Below are positions 1 through 9,151 of a stretch of DNA of 64,000 nt, piece after piece (position 1 is the first letter of the stretch; every line of letters begins with the position of its first letter). Below the pieces are notes generated by a model. It was given only the letters and a program-made list of their open reading frames with translations. It was not told the DNA's origin and ran no database searches. Origin of the DNA: Gemmatimonadaceae bacterium (lineage in GTDB: Bacteria; Gemmatimonadota; Gemmatimonadetes; Gemmatimonadales; Gemmatimonadaceae); assembly GCA_037721215.1 (NCBI GenBank), contig JBBJNV010000018.1, positions 1 through 64,000 on the forward strand, read 5' to 3'. Position numbers and translations under genes: made by a program.

Positions 1-1021
1 TGTCGCGGACGCGGCAGACGAGGTCACGCCCGTTCTGTCCGTGCGCGCCGGCCACGGCATCGGTGCCATACACCACCTTGAGCCCGGGCGTCGCGCGGTA
101 GCGCTTCACGAGCGCCTTTCGCAACACGAGCGCGTTCTCCATCGCCGCGAACCCCGCGTCGTTGTAGTTGCCGATGCCGCGGAAGCGTTCCTTGTGATCG
201 AGGTAGTTGCGGTTCACCAGCTCGCATTGCGGCTCGAACCAGGTGCCTGCCGCCGCCATCATGCGAAGCGCTTCGTCGTCGACGAGCACGCCGTGGACCA
301 CTTGTGTGCATCCTGCGCGCACCGCCGCCTTCGCGGCCGAAGCGGCATGGGCGTGGACGATGGAACGAAGGCCCAGCGCCTTCGCCTCGCCGCACGCCGC
401 GTCGAGCTGCTCCTGGGTCATCGTCTGTCCGCCGCCATCGCGGATACTCTTCGACGCGAAGATCTTGATCACGTCGGCGCCCTGCTCCTTGAATCGCCGC
501 ACGATCATGCGCACGGAGTCGGGCGGACCGGCGCGCTCACTGAGCGAACCGAGCGAGGTGACGATCCGGGGGCCCGCGAGCACCCCGCGTGCAACGGCGT
601 CGCGTACCGGTGCGTCCTCCGGCCCTCCGACGCTCTGCACCGTGGTGAAGCCCGCCTGCAGCATCCGCTGCGCGTTGCCGGCAGCGTTCAGGATCGCGGT
701 GCGTTCGTCGTCTCCGTCATTGGCCTGATGCAGCTTGCCTTTCGCCGTCACGTACCAGCCCAGATGCACATGTGTGTCGATCAGTCCCGGCGCCAGCACT
801 CGGCTGCCGAGGTCGATGTCGGCGCGTCCGGCGCGGGCGCGCACCGCCTCGATGCGGCCGTCGCGCACGACCACATCCATGTTGCGACGAACGGCGCCCG
901 TGCCGTCGATCAGCGTGGCCGTGCGGATGACAACCGTCCCAGCGCTGGTGGACTGCGCCGGTGCAGGGAGCGCGACGATTGACAGGAGGCTCGCGGCGAT
1001 CAGGATACGAGAACGGGTCAT
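1..1021 (-). CDS. Amidohydrolase family protein, secreted (C-terminus beyond window)
   Basis: The minus frame is open from an ATG at 1021 to the window edge (340 residues seen). An N-terminal signal peptide (hydrophobic to about residue 20, ending PAPAQ) points to export. The metal-dependent hydrolase pattern follows: a His-x-His pair at 84/86 after APGLIDT, a Lys at 186 in DVIKIF that can carry the bridging carboxylate, His 223/225/243, and Asp 321 in YGTDAVAG. This is the layout of the imidazolonepropionase-like branch of the amidohydrolase superfamily, often acting on dipeptides or cyclic amides; the substrate cannot be read from the sequence. Its start overlaps the upstream region of the divergent DUF5916 gene. 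The window edge removes the C-terminus. Confidence 0.88.
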   Translation of the reverse strand, partial: MTRSRILIAASLLSIVALPAPAQSTSAGTVVIRTATLIDGTGAVRRNMDVVVRDGRIEAVRARAGRADIDLGSRVLAPGLIDTHVHLGWYVTAKGKLHQANDGDDERTAILNAAGNAQRMLQAGFTTVQSVGGPEDAPVRDAVARGVLAGPRIVTSLGSLSERAGPPDSVRMIVRRFKEQGADVIKIFASKSIRDGGGQTMTQEQLDAACGEAKALGLRSIVHAHAASAAKAAVRAGCTQVVHGVLVDDEALRMMAAAGTWFEPQCELVNRNYLDHKERFRGIGNYNDAGFAAMENALVLRKALVKRYRATPGLKVVYGTDAVAGAHGQNGRDLVCRVRD

Positions 1022-1145
1022 GGGAGCTCGATGGGCGGCAGGAGAATCACGGGCGGTTCCCAAAATCGCCCACGCATGTGAAAAGCGCGAGGAGCCGTCT
1101 AGGTTTCGCCCTTCCCCCGTCGTCCCCCGCCGCACGCTGATCGCC

Positions 1146-3404
1146 TTGCCTACGCCCACCACACTGACCCTCCCCGCGCTGCTCACGATGCTCTTACTGG
1201 GCGCAGCCACCCTTCCGGTGGCAGCCGGCGCCCAGCAGGGCGATGAAGTTGTGGCGTCGCCGGTGCGCGACTACCCCATCGATCCGGAGCGTGCACCGAG
1301 GCCGACGATGCACGCGGTGCGCACGTCCCTCCCTCCCGTGATCGACGGTCGGCCCGACGAGCTGGAATGGCTGCGCGCCGATTCGGCGACCGACTTCGTG
1401 CAGCAGCTGCCCACTACGGGCGCAAAGGCGCTCTACCGCACGGTCGTTCGCGTGCTGTACGATGCCGACCATCTGTACGTGAGCTCGATCAACTACGACC
1501 CCACGCCGGGCCGCGCCATCACGGCGGGGATTCAGCGCGACTTCGCGTCGTCGAACAGCGACGTATTCGCCGTCGCACTCGACACATACGGGGACCGGCG
1601 GAATTCCTTCCTCTTCATCGTCAACCCGAAGGGCGCAGTTCGCGATGAGCAGACCTACGACGATTCGCGGACGATCGTTGAGGCATGGGAAGGTGTGATC
1701 GACGTGCGTACGGCGAACGTACGCATGCCCTCTGGCGATTCGGCGTGGACCGTGGAAATGGCGATCCCCCTGCGCACCCTGCGCTTCGACGGCACGCGCG
1801 ATGTGCAGGACTGGGGACTCAACTTCCTGAGACGCGTGCGGCGGGTGAACGAGTCCTCGTACTGGTCGCCCCTGGAGCGACAGTATCGCGTGCATCGCAT
1901 GTCGAAGGCGGGTACCCTCACCGGCCTTCAGGGGCTGCGGCAGGGGCGCAATCTCCAGATCAAGCCGTACATCGTGGCGTCGAATGCGCAGGGAGCACAG
2001 GTGCTGCCCGGCGCGTACGGCACGAAGTCCGACGTGGGCGGAGATCTCAAGTATGGTGTGACACCGGCACTGACTCTCGATCTCACGTACAACACCGATT
2101 TCTCCCAGGTGGAGGTCGACCAGGAGCAGGTGAATCTCACTCGCTTCTCCCGTTTCTTCCCCGAACGGCGCGACTTCTTCATCGAGAACGCCGGCGCGTT
2201 CACTTTCGGCGACGTGGAGGAGCGCAACTTTCGCACGGGCGCCACGCTCCGCGACTTCACCCTCTTCAACTCGCGGCGCATCGGCATCACGCCCGACGGC
2301 CGTCCCGTCCCCATTGTTGGAGGAGGACGCTTGTCGGGTCGGGCCGGCGAGTGGAACGTGGGACTGCTGGGCATGCAGACCCGCTCGCTCGACACGATTC
2401 CCGGCGAGCAGTTCGCCGTGGGCCGTGCGCGCCGCAACGTGTTCGGCAATTCCGACGTTGGCGTCCTCGTCTCGAGCCGATCCGGTAACGGGAGCTACAA
2501 TCGCAGTTACGGCGCCGATGCCAACCTGCGCCCCATCCCGAACATGGTGATCAACTCGTACGTCGCCGCCAGCGATGCGCAGGGTGACAGCGCGGACGGC
2601 TACGCGGCTCGCACATCGCTGGGCTATCGCGGCCGGCTGTGGAACAGCTCGGCGATGTGGAAGCGCGTGTCCGACCGATTCGATCCCGGTCTCGGCTTCG
2701 TGCGGCGACGTGGCATGCAGCAGTTCTTCGCCACCACCGGCGTGCACGCACGCCCCACGCTGCCGCTCACGCAGGAGGTGAATCCGTATGTGCAGGCAGA
2801 CTACATCACCGACCTGTCGAACGAGATGCAATCGCGCTCGCTCCAGGCCGGCCTGAACCTCTCCTTTCGCCCGGAGGGTCAGGTAGGGGTGGAGCTGTCG
2901 GATGAGTTCGACCGGCTCGACGCCCCGTTCACCATCTATCCGGGACAGGTGATCACGGCCGGGAGCTATGCGTGGCGCGACGCGACGGCGCACTACAGCA
3001 CGGGCGACGGTCGGCCGCTGTCCGCCACCCTCAGCGCGACGGCGGGCGGCTTTTACGACGGCACGCGGCGCGCGGCGACGACGAGCCTCGTCTGGCGGGT
3101 GCTATACAACCTCAGCCTCGAAGGCTCGGCTCAGCGCAACGACGTGACGCGCGGTGCGGGCGCGTTCACTGCTGACTTGGCCAGCCTGCGTGTACGATAC
3201 GCATGGTCCACGAGCCTGTTCGGCAGCGCGTACACGCAGTACAACAGCCAGACGCGGGCCTTCGTGACGAACGCGCGCATCAACTTCCGCTATCGTCCGC
3301 TGAGCGATGTCTACCTGGTGTACACCGAGCGGCAGGACACCAGGAGCTGGGTGCGCAACGAGCGCGTGCTGGCGCTGAAGGTCACGCACATGACTGCCTT
3401 CTGA
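1146..3404 (+). CDS. CBM9-like/DUF5916 domain envelope protein
   Basis: The 752-residue product starts with a signal peptide (hydrophobic LLTMLLLGAA stretch, cleavage near AGAQ). Residues about 50-215 resemble a carbohydrate-binding family 9 fold (IDGRPDELEW, then SDVFAVALDTYGD). The rest matches the DUF5916 type, with alternating aromatic and polar strands as in an outer-membrane barrel (FSRFFPERRDFFIEN). DUF5916 proteins are common in Gemmatimonadota and Bacteroidota and have no firm function. The open frame extends further upstream, but that would run into the divergent amidohydrolase; TTG 1146 gives a normal signal peptide, and ATG 1188 is a shorter alternative. No clear Shine-Dalgarno sequence is visible, so the start is uncertain. 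Confidence 0.85.
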   Translation: MPTPTTLTLPALLTMLLLGAATLPVAAGAQQGDEVVASPVRDYPIDPERAPRPTMHAVRTSLPPVIDGRPDELEWLRADSATDFVQQLPTTGAKALYRTVVRVLYDADHLYVSSINYDPTPGRAITAGIQRDFASSNSDVFAVALDTYGDRRNSFLFIVNPKGAVRDEQTYDDSRTIVEAWEGVIDVRTANVRMPSGDSAWTVEMAIPLRTLRFDGTRDVQDWGLNFLRRVRRVNESSYWSPLERQYRVHRMSKAGTLTGLQGLRQGRNLQIKPYIVASNAQGAQVLPGAYGTKSDVGGDLKYGVTPALTLDLTYNTDFSQVEVDQEQVNLTRFSRFFPERRDFFIENAGAFTFGDVEERNFRTGATLRDFTLFNSRRIGITPDGRPVPIVGGGRLSGRAGEWNVGLLGMQTRSLDTIPGEQFAVGRARRNVFGNSDVGVLVSSRSGNGSYNRSYGADANLRPIPNMVINSYVAASDAQGDSADGYAARTSLGYRGRLWNSSAMWKRVSDRFDPGLGFVRRRGMQQFFATTGVHARPTLPLTQEVNPYVQADYITDLSNEMQSRSLQAGLNLSFRPEGQVGVELSDEFDRLDAPFTIYPGQVITAGSYAWRDATAHYSTGDGRPLSATLSATAGGFYDGTRRAATTSLVWRVLYNLSLEGSAQRNDVTRGAGAFTADLASLRVRYAWSTSLFGSAYTQYNSQTRAFVTNARINFRYRPLSDVYLVYTERQDTRSWVRNERVLALKVTHMTAF

Positions 3405-3506
3405 CGCTTCCCAGCGTAGCTGCACCACCGCCCAATGTTTCATGTGACGTAAACTGGTGCGTCATTATTCCAGTTCGCGGCATATCATCCGATTCGTATT
3501 GCAATC

Positions 3507-4622
3507 TCATCGCACCGGCCCCTGCATGCCGGGAGCAGTGAGAATGTCGTAGAGCGCCATGTTGAGGTAGAAGCTCGAACGCCCCGCTTTCTCCTTCACG
3601 AGGAATCCTGCGGCGGAGAGCTTGTCGAGATACTTCGTCGCCGTCAGTCGCGAGACGCCGAGGTCATCTTCAACAAACTGGATCTTCGTGTATGGATGCG
3701 AGAAGATGTTGTTGATCAAATCCTGGCTGTAGATCTTCGGTAGCTCCTGACGGATTCGATGCTTGTAGTCGAGAAGCAGGCTCTTGATGTCTGCCACGGT
3801 CCTGATGCCATCGCGTGCAGACTCCGCCACTGCAGTGAGCATGTAAGTCACCCACTCCTCCCACGCATCGTGTTCCCGCACAGATTGAAGGAGCCGGTAG
3901 TATTCATCCTTCGTGCGGATGATGTACCGGCTCATGTAGAGAACCGGCACATCGAGCAGGCCTTCCTTCACCAGGTAGAGCACGTTGATGATTCGCCCTG
4001 TGCGACCATTCCCGTCGTAGAAAGGGTGGATGGTCTCGAACTGGTGGTGAATGAGCGCCATTCGGATCAACGGATCGACGGCTAGCCGCTCCTCATTCAT
4101 GAATCGTTCGAGGTCGGACATCATGGGCAGGATGCGGTCCGGCAGAGGCGGAGTGTAGACCACTGCGCCGCGTTCGTTCTTGAGTGTGGTTCCTGGCACT
4201 TTTCGGAAACCAGCCTCGTTCATTTCCAGTGCTGCCTGGATGCGGAGGATGTGGTTGTTGCTGAGCACGCCTGTTTTTCGCACTTCTTCGAAACTAACTA
4301 CCAGCGCCTGACGGTAGCGGAGGACTTCCTTCACCGCCGGGCTCGCACCGCTTTCGGGCATGAGAGCATCCCGGAAAAGCTCGTCATGAGTAGTGACAAT
4401 GTTCTCGATGGCCGAGGAGTCTTTTGCCTCCTGCATGCCGAGGGTGGCTACGAGGATGTTCTGGTTGGGGATCGACGCGGAGACCCCTTTCAGCTCAGCG
4501 AGCTGCCGGTTAGCTCCCGCCAGCGCCTTGAGCACGCCGACTGTTTCGAAGCGCTCCGGCTTCAGGTGATGGAGCGGTTGAGTTGGCACCCGTGTCTTGG
4601 TCAAAGGTCTATGCATATCCAT
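3507..4622 (-). CDS. Fic family protein (class II, with winged-helix C-terminus)
   Basis: This 371-residue protein carries an intact Fic active-site loop at residues 199-210 (HPFYDGNGRTGR), which transfers AMP or a related nucleotide group to a target hydroxyl. An inhibitory-helix motif of the S-xxx-E-N type (Ser69, Glu73, Asn74) lies N-terminal to it, so this is a self-inhibited class II Fic. The last ~70 residues (DLGVSRLTATKYLDKL) look like a winged helix, suggesting DNA binding or target recognition. Start is ATG 4622 or 4616; no Shine-Dalgarno sequence is seen. An 11-bp perfect inverted repeat lies 5 bp upstream, which fits autoregulation. It stands alone with no antitoxin next to it. 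Confidence 0.93.
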   Translation of the reverse strand: MDMHRPLTKTRVPTQPLHHLKPERFETVGVLKALAGANRQLAELKGVSASIPNQNILVATLGMQEAKDSSAIENIVTTHDELFRDALMPESGASPAVKEVLRYRQALVVSFEEVRKTGVLSNNHILRIQAALEMNEAGFRKVPGTTLKNERGAVVYTPPLPDRILPMMSDLERFMNEERLAVDPLIRMALIHHQFETIHPFYDGNGRTGRIINVLYLVKEGLLDVPVLYMSRYIIRTKDEYYRLLQSVREHDAWEEWVTYMLTAVAESARDGIRTVADIKSLLLDYKHRIRQELPKIYSQDLINNIFSHPYTKIQFVEDDLGVSRLTATKYLDKLSAAGFLVKEKAGRSSFYLNMALYDILTAPGMQGPVR

Positions 4623-4626
4623 AATG

Positions 4627-4659
4627 ATATGTATAGAAAATCAAAAAATCTATACATAT
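4627..4659 (-). promoter_or_regulatory. Perfect inverted repeat upstream of the Fic gene (putative operator)
   Basis: The arm ATATGTATAGA at 4627-4637 is matched by its exact complement TCTATACATAT at 4649-4659, separated by an 11-nt A-rich spacer. The repeat begins 5 bp before the Fic start codon, where the promoter and ribosome-binding region should be. It is AT-rich in otherwise GC-rich surroundings. The Fic protein has its own winged helix, so autorepression is a reasonable inference. Confidence 0.6.
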
Positions 4660-4774
4660 TGTGAGAGACATGCATAGTATCGGCGTCTTTTCGATATCAA
4701 TCGACCGTCGATCAGCCATCGGTACTCCAAAAACGCCCACCGACCGCCCCATGCTCCCAGGTTGTTCACGCCCG

Positions 4775-4824
4775 GGGCCCAGACGCAGATGCGTAATCGC
4801 GTCTTCTGGTGTGATCGGCGGGAG
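4775..4824. repeat. 50-bp direct repeat, copy A
   Basis: This 50-bp stretch (GGGCCCAGAC at the left end, GATCGGCGGGAG at the right) recurs in the same orientation at 9626-9675 with 2 mismatches. The two copies bracket the HepT/MntA, HicB, kinase and XRE segment. They may be target or attachment-site duplications of a mobile segment, or copies of one decayed element. The rest of 4660-4890 has no convincing gene. Confidence 0.75.
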
Positions 4825-4890
4825 GTCCATTGAGACCGGCGTGTTAACGGTTGGTGGTCTGTCAGCCTAACGCCCGAGTGGCAGCCATCG

Positions 4891-5229
4891 TTAGCTCGCG
4901 TCCAGAATCCGCCGTACTTGATCTCGGAGCGCCGGAATCTTGGTTTGTAACACATCCCAGACGATGTCGAGGTCGACCCCGAAGTAGTTGTGGACGAGGC
5001 GATCCCGCATCCGCGCCATGGAGCGCCACTGCACATCCGGATTCGCTTCGCGAATGTCCGCCGGCACCCGCTTGGTGGCCTCGCCGATGATCTCGATACT
5101 TCGCACGACGGCGCGTTGGACCGTGGGGTCCTCCTCCAACTGCGCGCGTGACAACCCGGCGCTCACGCCGACGAGATAGTCTGCCTCAGCAAGAATGTGC
5201 CGCAGGAACTCACGCGGCTCGTACGACAT
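4891..5229 (-). CDS. hepT: HepT-like toxin (HEPN/DUF86 family)
   Basis: A helical 112-residue HEPN protein with the RX4HXY motif (RDRLVHNY) near its C-terminus. In this family, HepT is an RNase-type toxin neutralised by its partner nucleotidyltransferase MntA, which attaches AMP residues to the Tyr of this motif. The start overlaps the end of the mntA-like gene by 20 bp, so the two are translationally coupled. Size, motif and gene order all match the family; only activity is untested. Confidence 0.88.
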   Translation of the reverse strand: MSYEPREFLRHILAEADYLVGVSAGLSRAQLEEDPTVQRAVVRSIEIIGEATKRVPADIREANPDVQWRSMARMRDRLVHNYFGVDLDIVWDVLQTKIPALRDQVRRILDAS

Positions 5230-5545
5230 CCATGGCTTCCGCGAGGATGTGCGGCTTCAGGAAGGGGGACAACGACTCCGGGGTCACCAGCTCGACGCGA
5301 TGGCCAAGCACGCGCTCGAGGAGGTCGCCGAGCGCAATGAGGTGGTCGTAGGACTTCTGACCGGGGACGAATTCCACCAACAGGTCGACGTCGCTGTCGA
5401 GGCGCGCCGCGTCGCGTCTAACCGACCCGAATAGCGCCAGGCGCTGCACCCCCAACCCGAGAATCTCGGCTTGGGCGCTCGTCAGGCGGGCCTGCACATC
5501 GGAGCGGGAGGGCACGGACGCGATCATACCCAAATCTAGCCCCAA
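5210..5545 (-). CDS. mntA: MntA-like nucleotidyltransferase antitoxin
   Basis: This 111-residue minimal nucleotidyltransferase has the GSX10DXD motif (FGSVRRD...SDVDLLVEF), with both catalytic aspartates present. Family members adenylylate the partner HepT toxin. The gene precedes and overlaps hepT, the usual order for this type VII toxin-antitoxin pair. An internal ATG at 5527 (MIASVPS) is an alternative start that would trim six residues. Confidence 0.88.
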   Translation of the reverse strand: MGLDLGMIASVPSRSDVQARLTSAQAEILGLGVQRLALFGSVRRDAARLDSDVDLLVEFVPGQKSYDHLIALGDLLERVLGHRVELVTPESLSPFLKPHILAEAMDVVRAA

Positions 5546-5570
5546 GCGTCAGGAATCTGGGGGCCCCGGG

Positions 5571-5786
5571 TTACGCCGCGACGTCCACGTAAGTCGCGCT
5601 TGATCGCGGTGGAGGCACCGGCTCGCCTGATTCGCGCAATCCTTCAAGGTGAAATGCAACGCCTTCGCGCATCGTCTTCTCTACCTCTTCGCGAGTAAAT
5701 CCGGTTGCAATGCAGCCGGGAAGATCAGGAAGAAATGCGGAGTACCCCGTTGCTGATTCCTCGATGATTACTAGATATCGGCTCAT
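5571..5786 (-). CDS. HicB-like (UPF0150) antitoxin, orphan
   Basis: A 71-residue protein with the partial RNase H fold signature of HicB/UPF0150: YLVIIEESATGYSAFLPDLPG, then GVAFHLEGLRESGEP. Start ATG 5786 is chosen for its strong Shine-Dalgarno (GGGAGG about 8 nt upstream) and because the open frame before it runs into an insertion-element end. No HicA toxin is visible on either side, and no DNA-binding domain follows the core. It may be an orphan antitoxin or part of a pair broken by the adjacent insertion. Confidence 0.82.
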   Translation of the reverse strand: MSRYLVIIEESATGYSAFLPDLPGCIATGFTREEVEKTMREGVAFHLEGLRESGEPVPPPRSSATYVDVAA

Positions 5787-6105
5787 AAGTCGTCCTCCCG
5801 TGAGCACTCGATGCGCCTGCGTGAGTATGCTCTTCAATGTACGTGGCGCAACGTCATCGTTGCCAGATGTCAACGTTCAGTAGAAATGTCCTCTGGTGCG
5901 TTCAGTAGACGTGTCCTCTTGGTTAAGAGAGTAATTCCCAATAGGGGCGGGGTGTGCAGCTTGTCCGGCTCACGGATTCGTGGTGACTATGCGTCTCTTC
6001 TTCCGGACAGAATTGCGAAGCACCTCAGCGACGCGGTCGTGAGCGGGGTTGTCGTTGTCGACGAGCGGAAATCACCCGCTGGTATATACGTCATGAGGCA
6101 GGGAA
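5787..6105. other. Gene-free stretch with insertion-element remnants
   Basis: About 320 bp between the HicB and kinase genes. It contains the repeat at 5866-5917, described separately. I found no convincing coding sequence; the overlapping open frames show no recognisable motif. Confidence 0.6.
5866..5917. repeat. Transposon-end-like repeat, copy A, plus a tandem variant
   Basis: Positions 5866-5893 (core GTTCAGTAGAAATGTCCTC) are identical to 9152-9179 in the same orientation. A variant, GTTCAGTAGACGTGTCCTC, follows at 5899-5917. Closely spaced repeats like these occur at the ends of IS21-type elements, but no transposase remains here, so the identity is an inference. Confidence 0.65.
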
Positions 6106-9087
6106 TCAAGCCGTCGGTCGCGCTCCCCCGGAGCTCAGCCGCACTGCCGCGGCGACTGCCTCCTCGAACCCCAGGCTGGCTCCCTCTGCCGAGGCAGGTT
6201 GGACATTGCCCTCGTCGAGCGAGGGGTTTCCGATATAACGGTCGAGAAGAACATTCCAGAAAGTTCCCTGCACCTCGACGCCGATTCGCTGCCATTCGGA
6301 TTTCGCCGCAGCAACGAGAGGCAGAGAATCAGGATTGTAACCAAGCCCGGCCAACGACATCCCGACTCCCTGAACATCGAAACTCATCTCCAGCCTGTCG
6401 CCGAGTGCTTGTGCGAGCACGAGGCTTTTCCCATACAAGCCGAGGCTCTTCGCGCAATCACCCTCGATGAGCGCGCAGTCCGCGAGGAAATGCCATCCGA
6501 AATGTTCGCTCCTCTGGTCGCTGTGCGCGCTGGCGAAAGCCAGAATTTCCTTGGAAAGGCGACGGGCTTCGCCAACCTTCGACAGGGCGACCTTCACCTG
6601 CGCGAGCGCTACCTTTGCGCGGACGATCATGGCCGGATCCTTCTGCTCCTCCTGAGTGCGCAGGCATTCAATGAGAGTGACTTCGGCTGCATCGTAATCG
6701 TTCGCCAGGAATTGCGCCCAGCCAATCCCTTCGAGCGCGAGCGAAACTTCCCCGGGATCGCCGGCCGAGCTCCACATCTCGACCGCCTCGCGCATGAATC
6801 TCAGCGAGCCGGCTCCGTCTCCCTGCCATCCAACCATCAATGCCATTCCCCATAGTGCGCGGGCGCGCGAGCGCGATGGAGGACCCGGCTCAGCCAGCGC
6901 CGCCGTCATGTGCTCACGGCCTTCGCCCAGATGAGAGCGTGCCCACCAGAACCATCCGAGAGCCCCGGCCAGCCTGAGGTGTGTTTCGGGCCCGCCATCC
7001 CGTGCGGAATCAAGCGCGTTCCGCAGGTTGTCATGATCCGCCTCGAGTTTCGGAGCCCAGAAACTCTCTCGCGTATTCCGCTCAGCATACGCCGCCTCAG
7101 CGAGCGCGGTGAAAACTGCGAGATGCCGTGCGCGCGCATTCTCCAGCTCGCCGGCATCGATGAGACGCTCGCGCCCATATTGGCTCACCGTCTCGAGCAT
7201 CCCGTAGCGGGTTTCGTCGGACCCTTCCTCAGGCTGGACGATCACGAGTGACTTGTCGACAAGTCGTCCGACCGTCTCGAGTACCGCAAACTCGTCGGCG
7301 CCCGGTTCGCACATGCCCATCCCCGCCGAGAGAGTCCAGCCCCCGGCGAAGATCGAGAAGAACCTGAAAAGGCGCCGCTCGTCTTCGGGGAGCTGCTCGT
7401 AACTCCACCGGATTGTCGCGGTAAGCGTCTGGTGCCGCGGCATTACGCCGCGGCTTGAGCCGGAGAGGAGCCGGAACCTGTCGTCGAGACGCGCCCTGAT
7501 CTGTTCGGCGCTGAGCACTCTAGTGCGCGCGGCAGCAAGCTCGATCGCCAGAGGAATTCCATCCAGCCGCCTGCAGATCTCCGCGATCGCTTCCGCGTTT
7601 GCTTCCGTTAACGAGAATCCTGGGGAGGCCATTACTGCGCGGTCCGTGAAGAGCCTGACGGATTCAACGTTCGACAGCTGTGCCGCATCGATCGTCTTCC
7701 CGCGCGGCGGGAGCGCAAGCGGCTTCACCGCCACAATCCGCTCGCCACTTATTCCGAGCCCTTCGCGACTTGTCGCAAGGATAGCCACCGATGCGGACGA
7801 GGCGAGAAGCGTGTCCGCGACGTCAGCGCACGCATCGATCAGATGCTCACAGTTGTCGAGGACGAGGAGTGTTTTTCTTCCTGCCAGATGCTCGCGGACG
7901 ACATCGAGAGACTCCTTGCCCGGAGTTTCGGGCAGCCGGAGCATCGATGCGATCGTCGCGGGTAGAAGCACAGCTTCGCTCAACGGGGCGAGATCGACTA
8001 CCCAGACACCGTCGGGAAAGTCGGGAAGCAGGCTTTGCGCGATTGCGAGGCCGAGCCGGGTTTTACCTGAGCCACCGATGCCCGTCAGGGTGAGCATGCG
8101 CGTCTCGCGCAGCATGTCGGCGCACTCCCGAATTTCCTTCTCCCGACCGATGAAACGTGTCCGCTGGTGAGGGATGTTGTTCGGCGGCCGGCCGACCATG
8201 GCCAGCGACTCGGGCATAGTCGAATAACGTGCCGTCGCTGCCGCCGACAATGCTTCGGCGAATCGCACTGCTGTTGCCTGACGATCGTCCGGGTTTTTCG
8301 AGAGCGCTCTCGCGATAGTGTCTGAAACCGCTCCCGGGACCGACGGAGTGAGGTCCGTGATGGCGGGAGCCGGCGTTGCGACGTGCGCCGCGAGGACTGC
8401 TATACCCTGTGTTCCGGGGAAAGGTGGCCTGCCGGCGAGCATCTCGAAGAGGACGCAAGCCAGGGAATAGATGTCCGAGCGACCATCTACCGTGTCTCCC
8501 GTCGCCTGCTCCGGGCTCATGTAGTGCGGGGTGCCGACGACGAGTCCCGATTTAGTGAAGCCGGCAGCCTCGGGCTCTACTGCCGCTGTCATTGCTCTGG
8601 CGATTCCGAAATCGGCGACGACGGCGATGCCGTCGGCGAGCAGGATGTTCTCCGGCTTTATGTCGCGGTGGACGATTCCGTGCCGGTGAGCGTGCGCGAG
8701 CGCGCTGGCGATCTCGCGCGTTAGACGCAGCGCTTCGTCGAGCGGAAGGGTTTTCAGCCGGTTGAGGTGCGCCCGGAGTGACTCGCCTTTGATGTATGGC
8801 ATCACGTAGAAGAGCGTGTCGCCCTCGACACCCGAGTCGAACAGCGCGACGATGTGCGGGTGGTTCAGTTGTGCCGCGATCTCGATCTCGAGCAGGAAGC
8901 GGTCGTGGGCGATCGCGGCAGCGACATCGGGTTTGAGGACCTTTATTGCGACATCACGCCGGTGCTTGAGGTCCTTCGCCAGGTAGACCGTGGCCATGCC
9001 GCCGCGCCCGAGCTCGCTTTCGATCCGGTAGCGGTCGGCGAGGAGGCTTGCGAGTCTGTCGGGAGTTGCTTGTGACAAGGTGGGCAT
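6106..9087 (-). CDS. Ser/Thr protein kinase fused to STAND ATPase and TPR-like repeats
   Basis: The 993-residue protein begins with a complete Hanks-type kinase: Lys49 (VAIKVLK), the HRDIKPEN loop at 140-147, DFG at 159-161, then TPHYMSPE. A signal-transduction NTPase follows from about 310: FIGREKE, P-loop GIGGSGKT at 337-344, and Walker B TLLVLDNCEHL. The C-terminal ~350 residues are helical, TPR-like repeats. In this architecture ligand sensing by repeats drives NTPase switching and kinase output; some STAND proteins are phage sensors. ATG 9087 is chosen because the longer frame runs into the repeat at 9152. There is no transmembrane segment. It lies between two copies of a 28-bp repeat. 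Confidence 0.9.
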   Translation of the reverse strand: MPTLSQATPDRLASLLADRYRIESELGRGGMATVYLAKDLKHRRDVAIKVLKPDVAAAIAHDRFLLEIEIAAQLNHPHIVALFDSGVEGDTLFYVMPYIKGESLRAHLNRLKTLPLDEALRLTREIASALAHAHRHGIVHRDIKPENILLADGIAVVADFGIARAMTAAVEPEAAGFTKSGLVVGTPHYMSPEQATGDTVDGRSDIYSLACVLFEMLAGRPPFPGTQGIAVLAAHVATPAPAITDLTPSVPGAVSDTIARALSKNPDDRQATAVRFAEALSAAATARYSTMPESLAMVGRPPNNIPHQRTRFIGREKEIRECADMLRETRMLTLTGIGGSGKTRLGLAIAQSLLPDFPDGVWVVDLAPLSEAVLLPATIASMLRLPETPGKESLDVVREHLAGRKTLLVLDNCEHLIDACADVADTLLASSASVAILATSREGLGISGERIVAVKPLALPPRGKTIDAAQLSNVESVRLFTDRAVMASPGFSLTEANAEAIAEICRRLDGIPLAIELAAARTRVLSAEQIRARLDDRFRLLSGSSRGVMPRHQTLTATIRWSYEQLPEDERRLFRFFSIFAGGWTLSAGMGMCEPGADEFAVLETVGRLVDKSLVIVQPEEGSDETRYGMLETVSQYGRERLIDAGELENARARHLAVFTALAEAAYAERNTRESFWAPKLEADHDNLRNALDSARDGGPETHLRLAGALGWFWWARSHLGEGREHMTAALAEPGPPSRSRARALWGMALMVGWQGDGAGSLRFMREAVEMWSSAGDPGEVSLALEGIGWAQFLANDYDAAEVTLIECLRTQEEQKDPAMIVRAKVALAQVKVALSKVGEARRLSKEILAFASAHSDQRSEHFGWHFLADCALIEGDCAKSLGLYGKSLVLAQALGDRLEMSFDVQGVGMSLAGLGYNPDSLPLVAAAKSEWQRIGVEVQGTFWNVLLDRYIGNPSLDEGNVQPASAEGASLGFEEAVAAAVRLSSGGARPTA

Positions 9088-9151
9088 GGCCAGGTGATGA
9101 GGCTGGTCAATTTGCGGCGGGGTTTCCGGGGAAGCCAGCCGCCGGGTGCTC

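Noticed and set aside
41-982. 313-residue open frame on the plus strand
   Set aside because: It is the antisense of the amidohydrolase gene; the minus frame has the signal peptide and metal-binding residues.
1194-2993. 599-residue open frame opposite the DUF5916 gene
   Set aside because: The plus strand encodes a recognisable domain protein, and the antisense product is His/Arg-rich without motifs.
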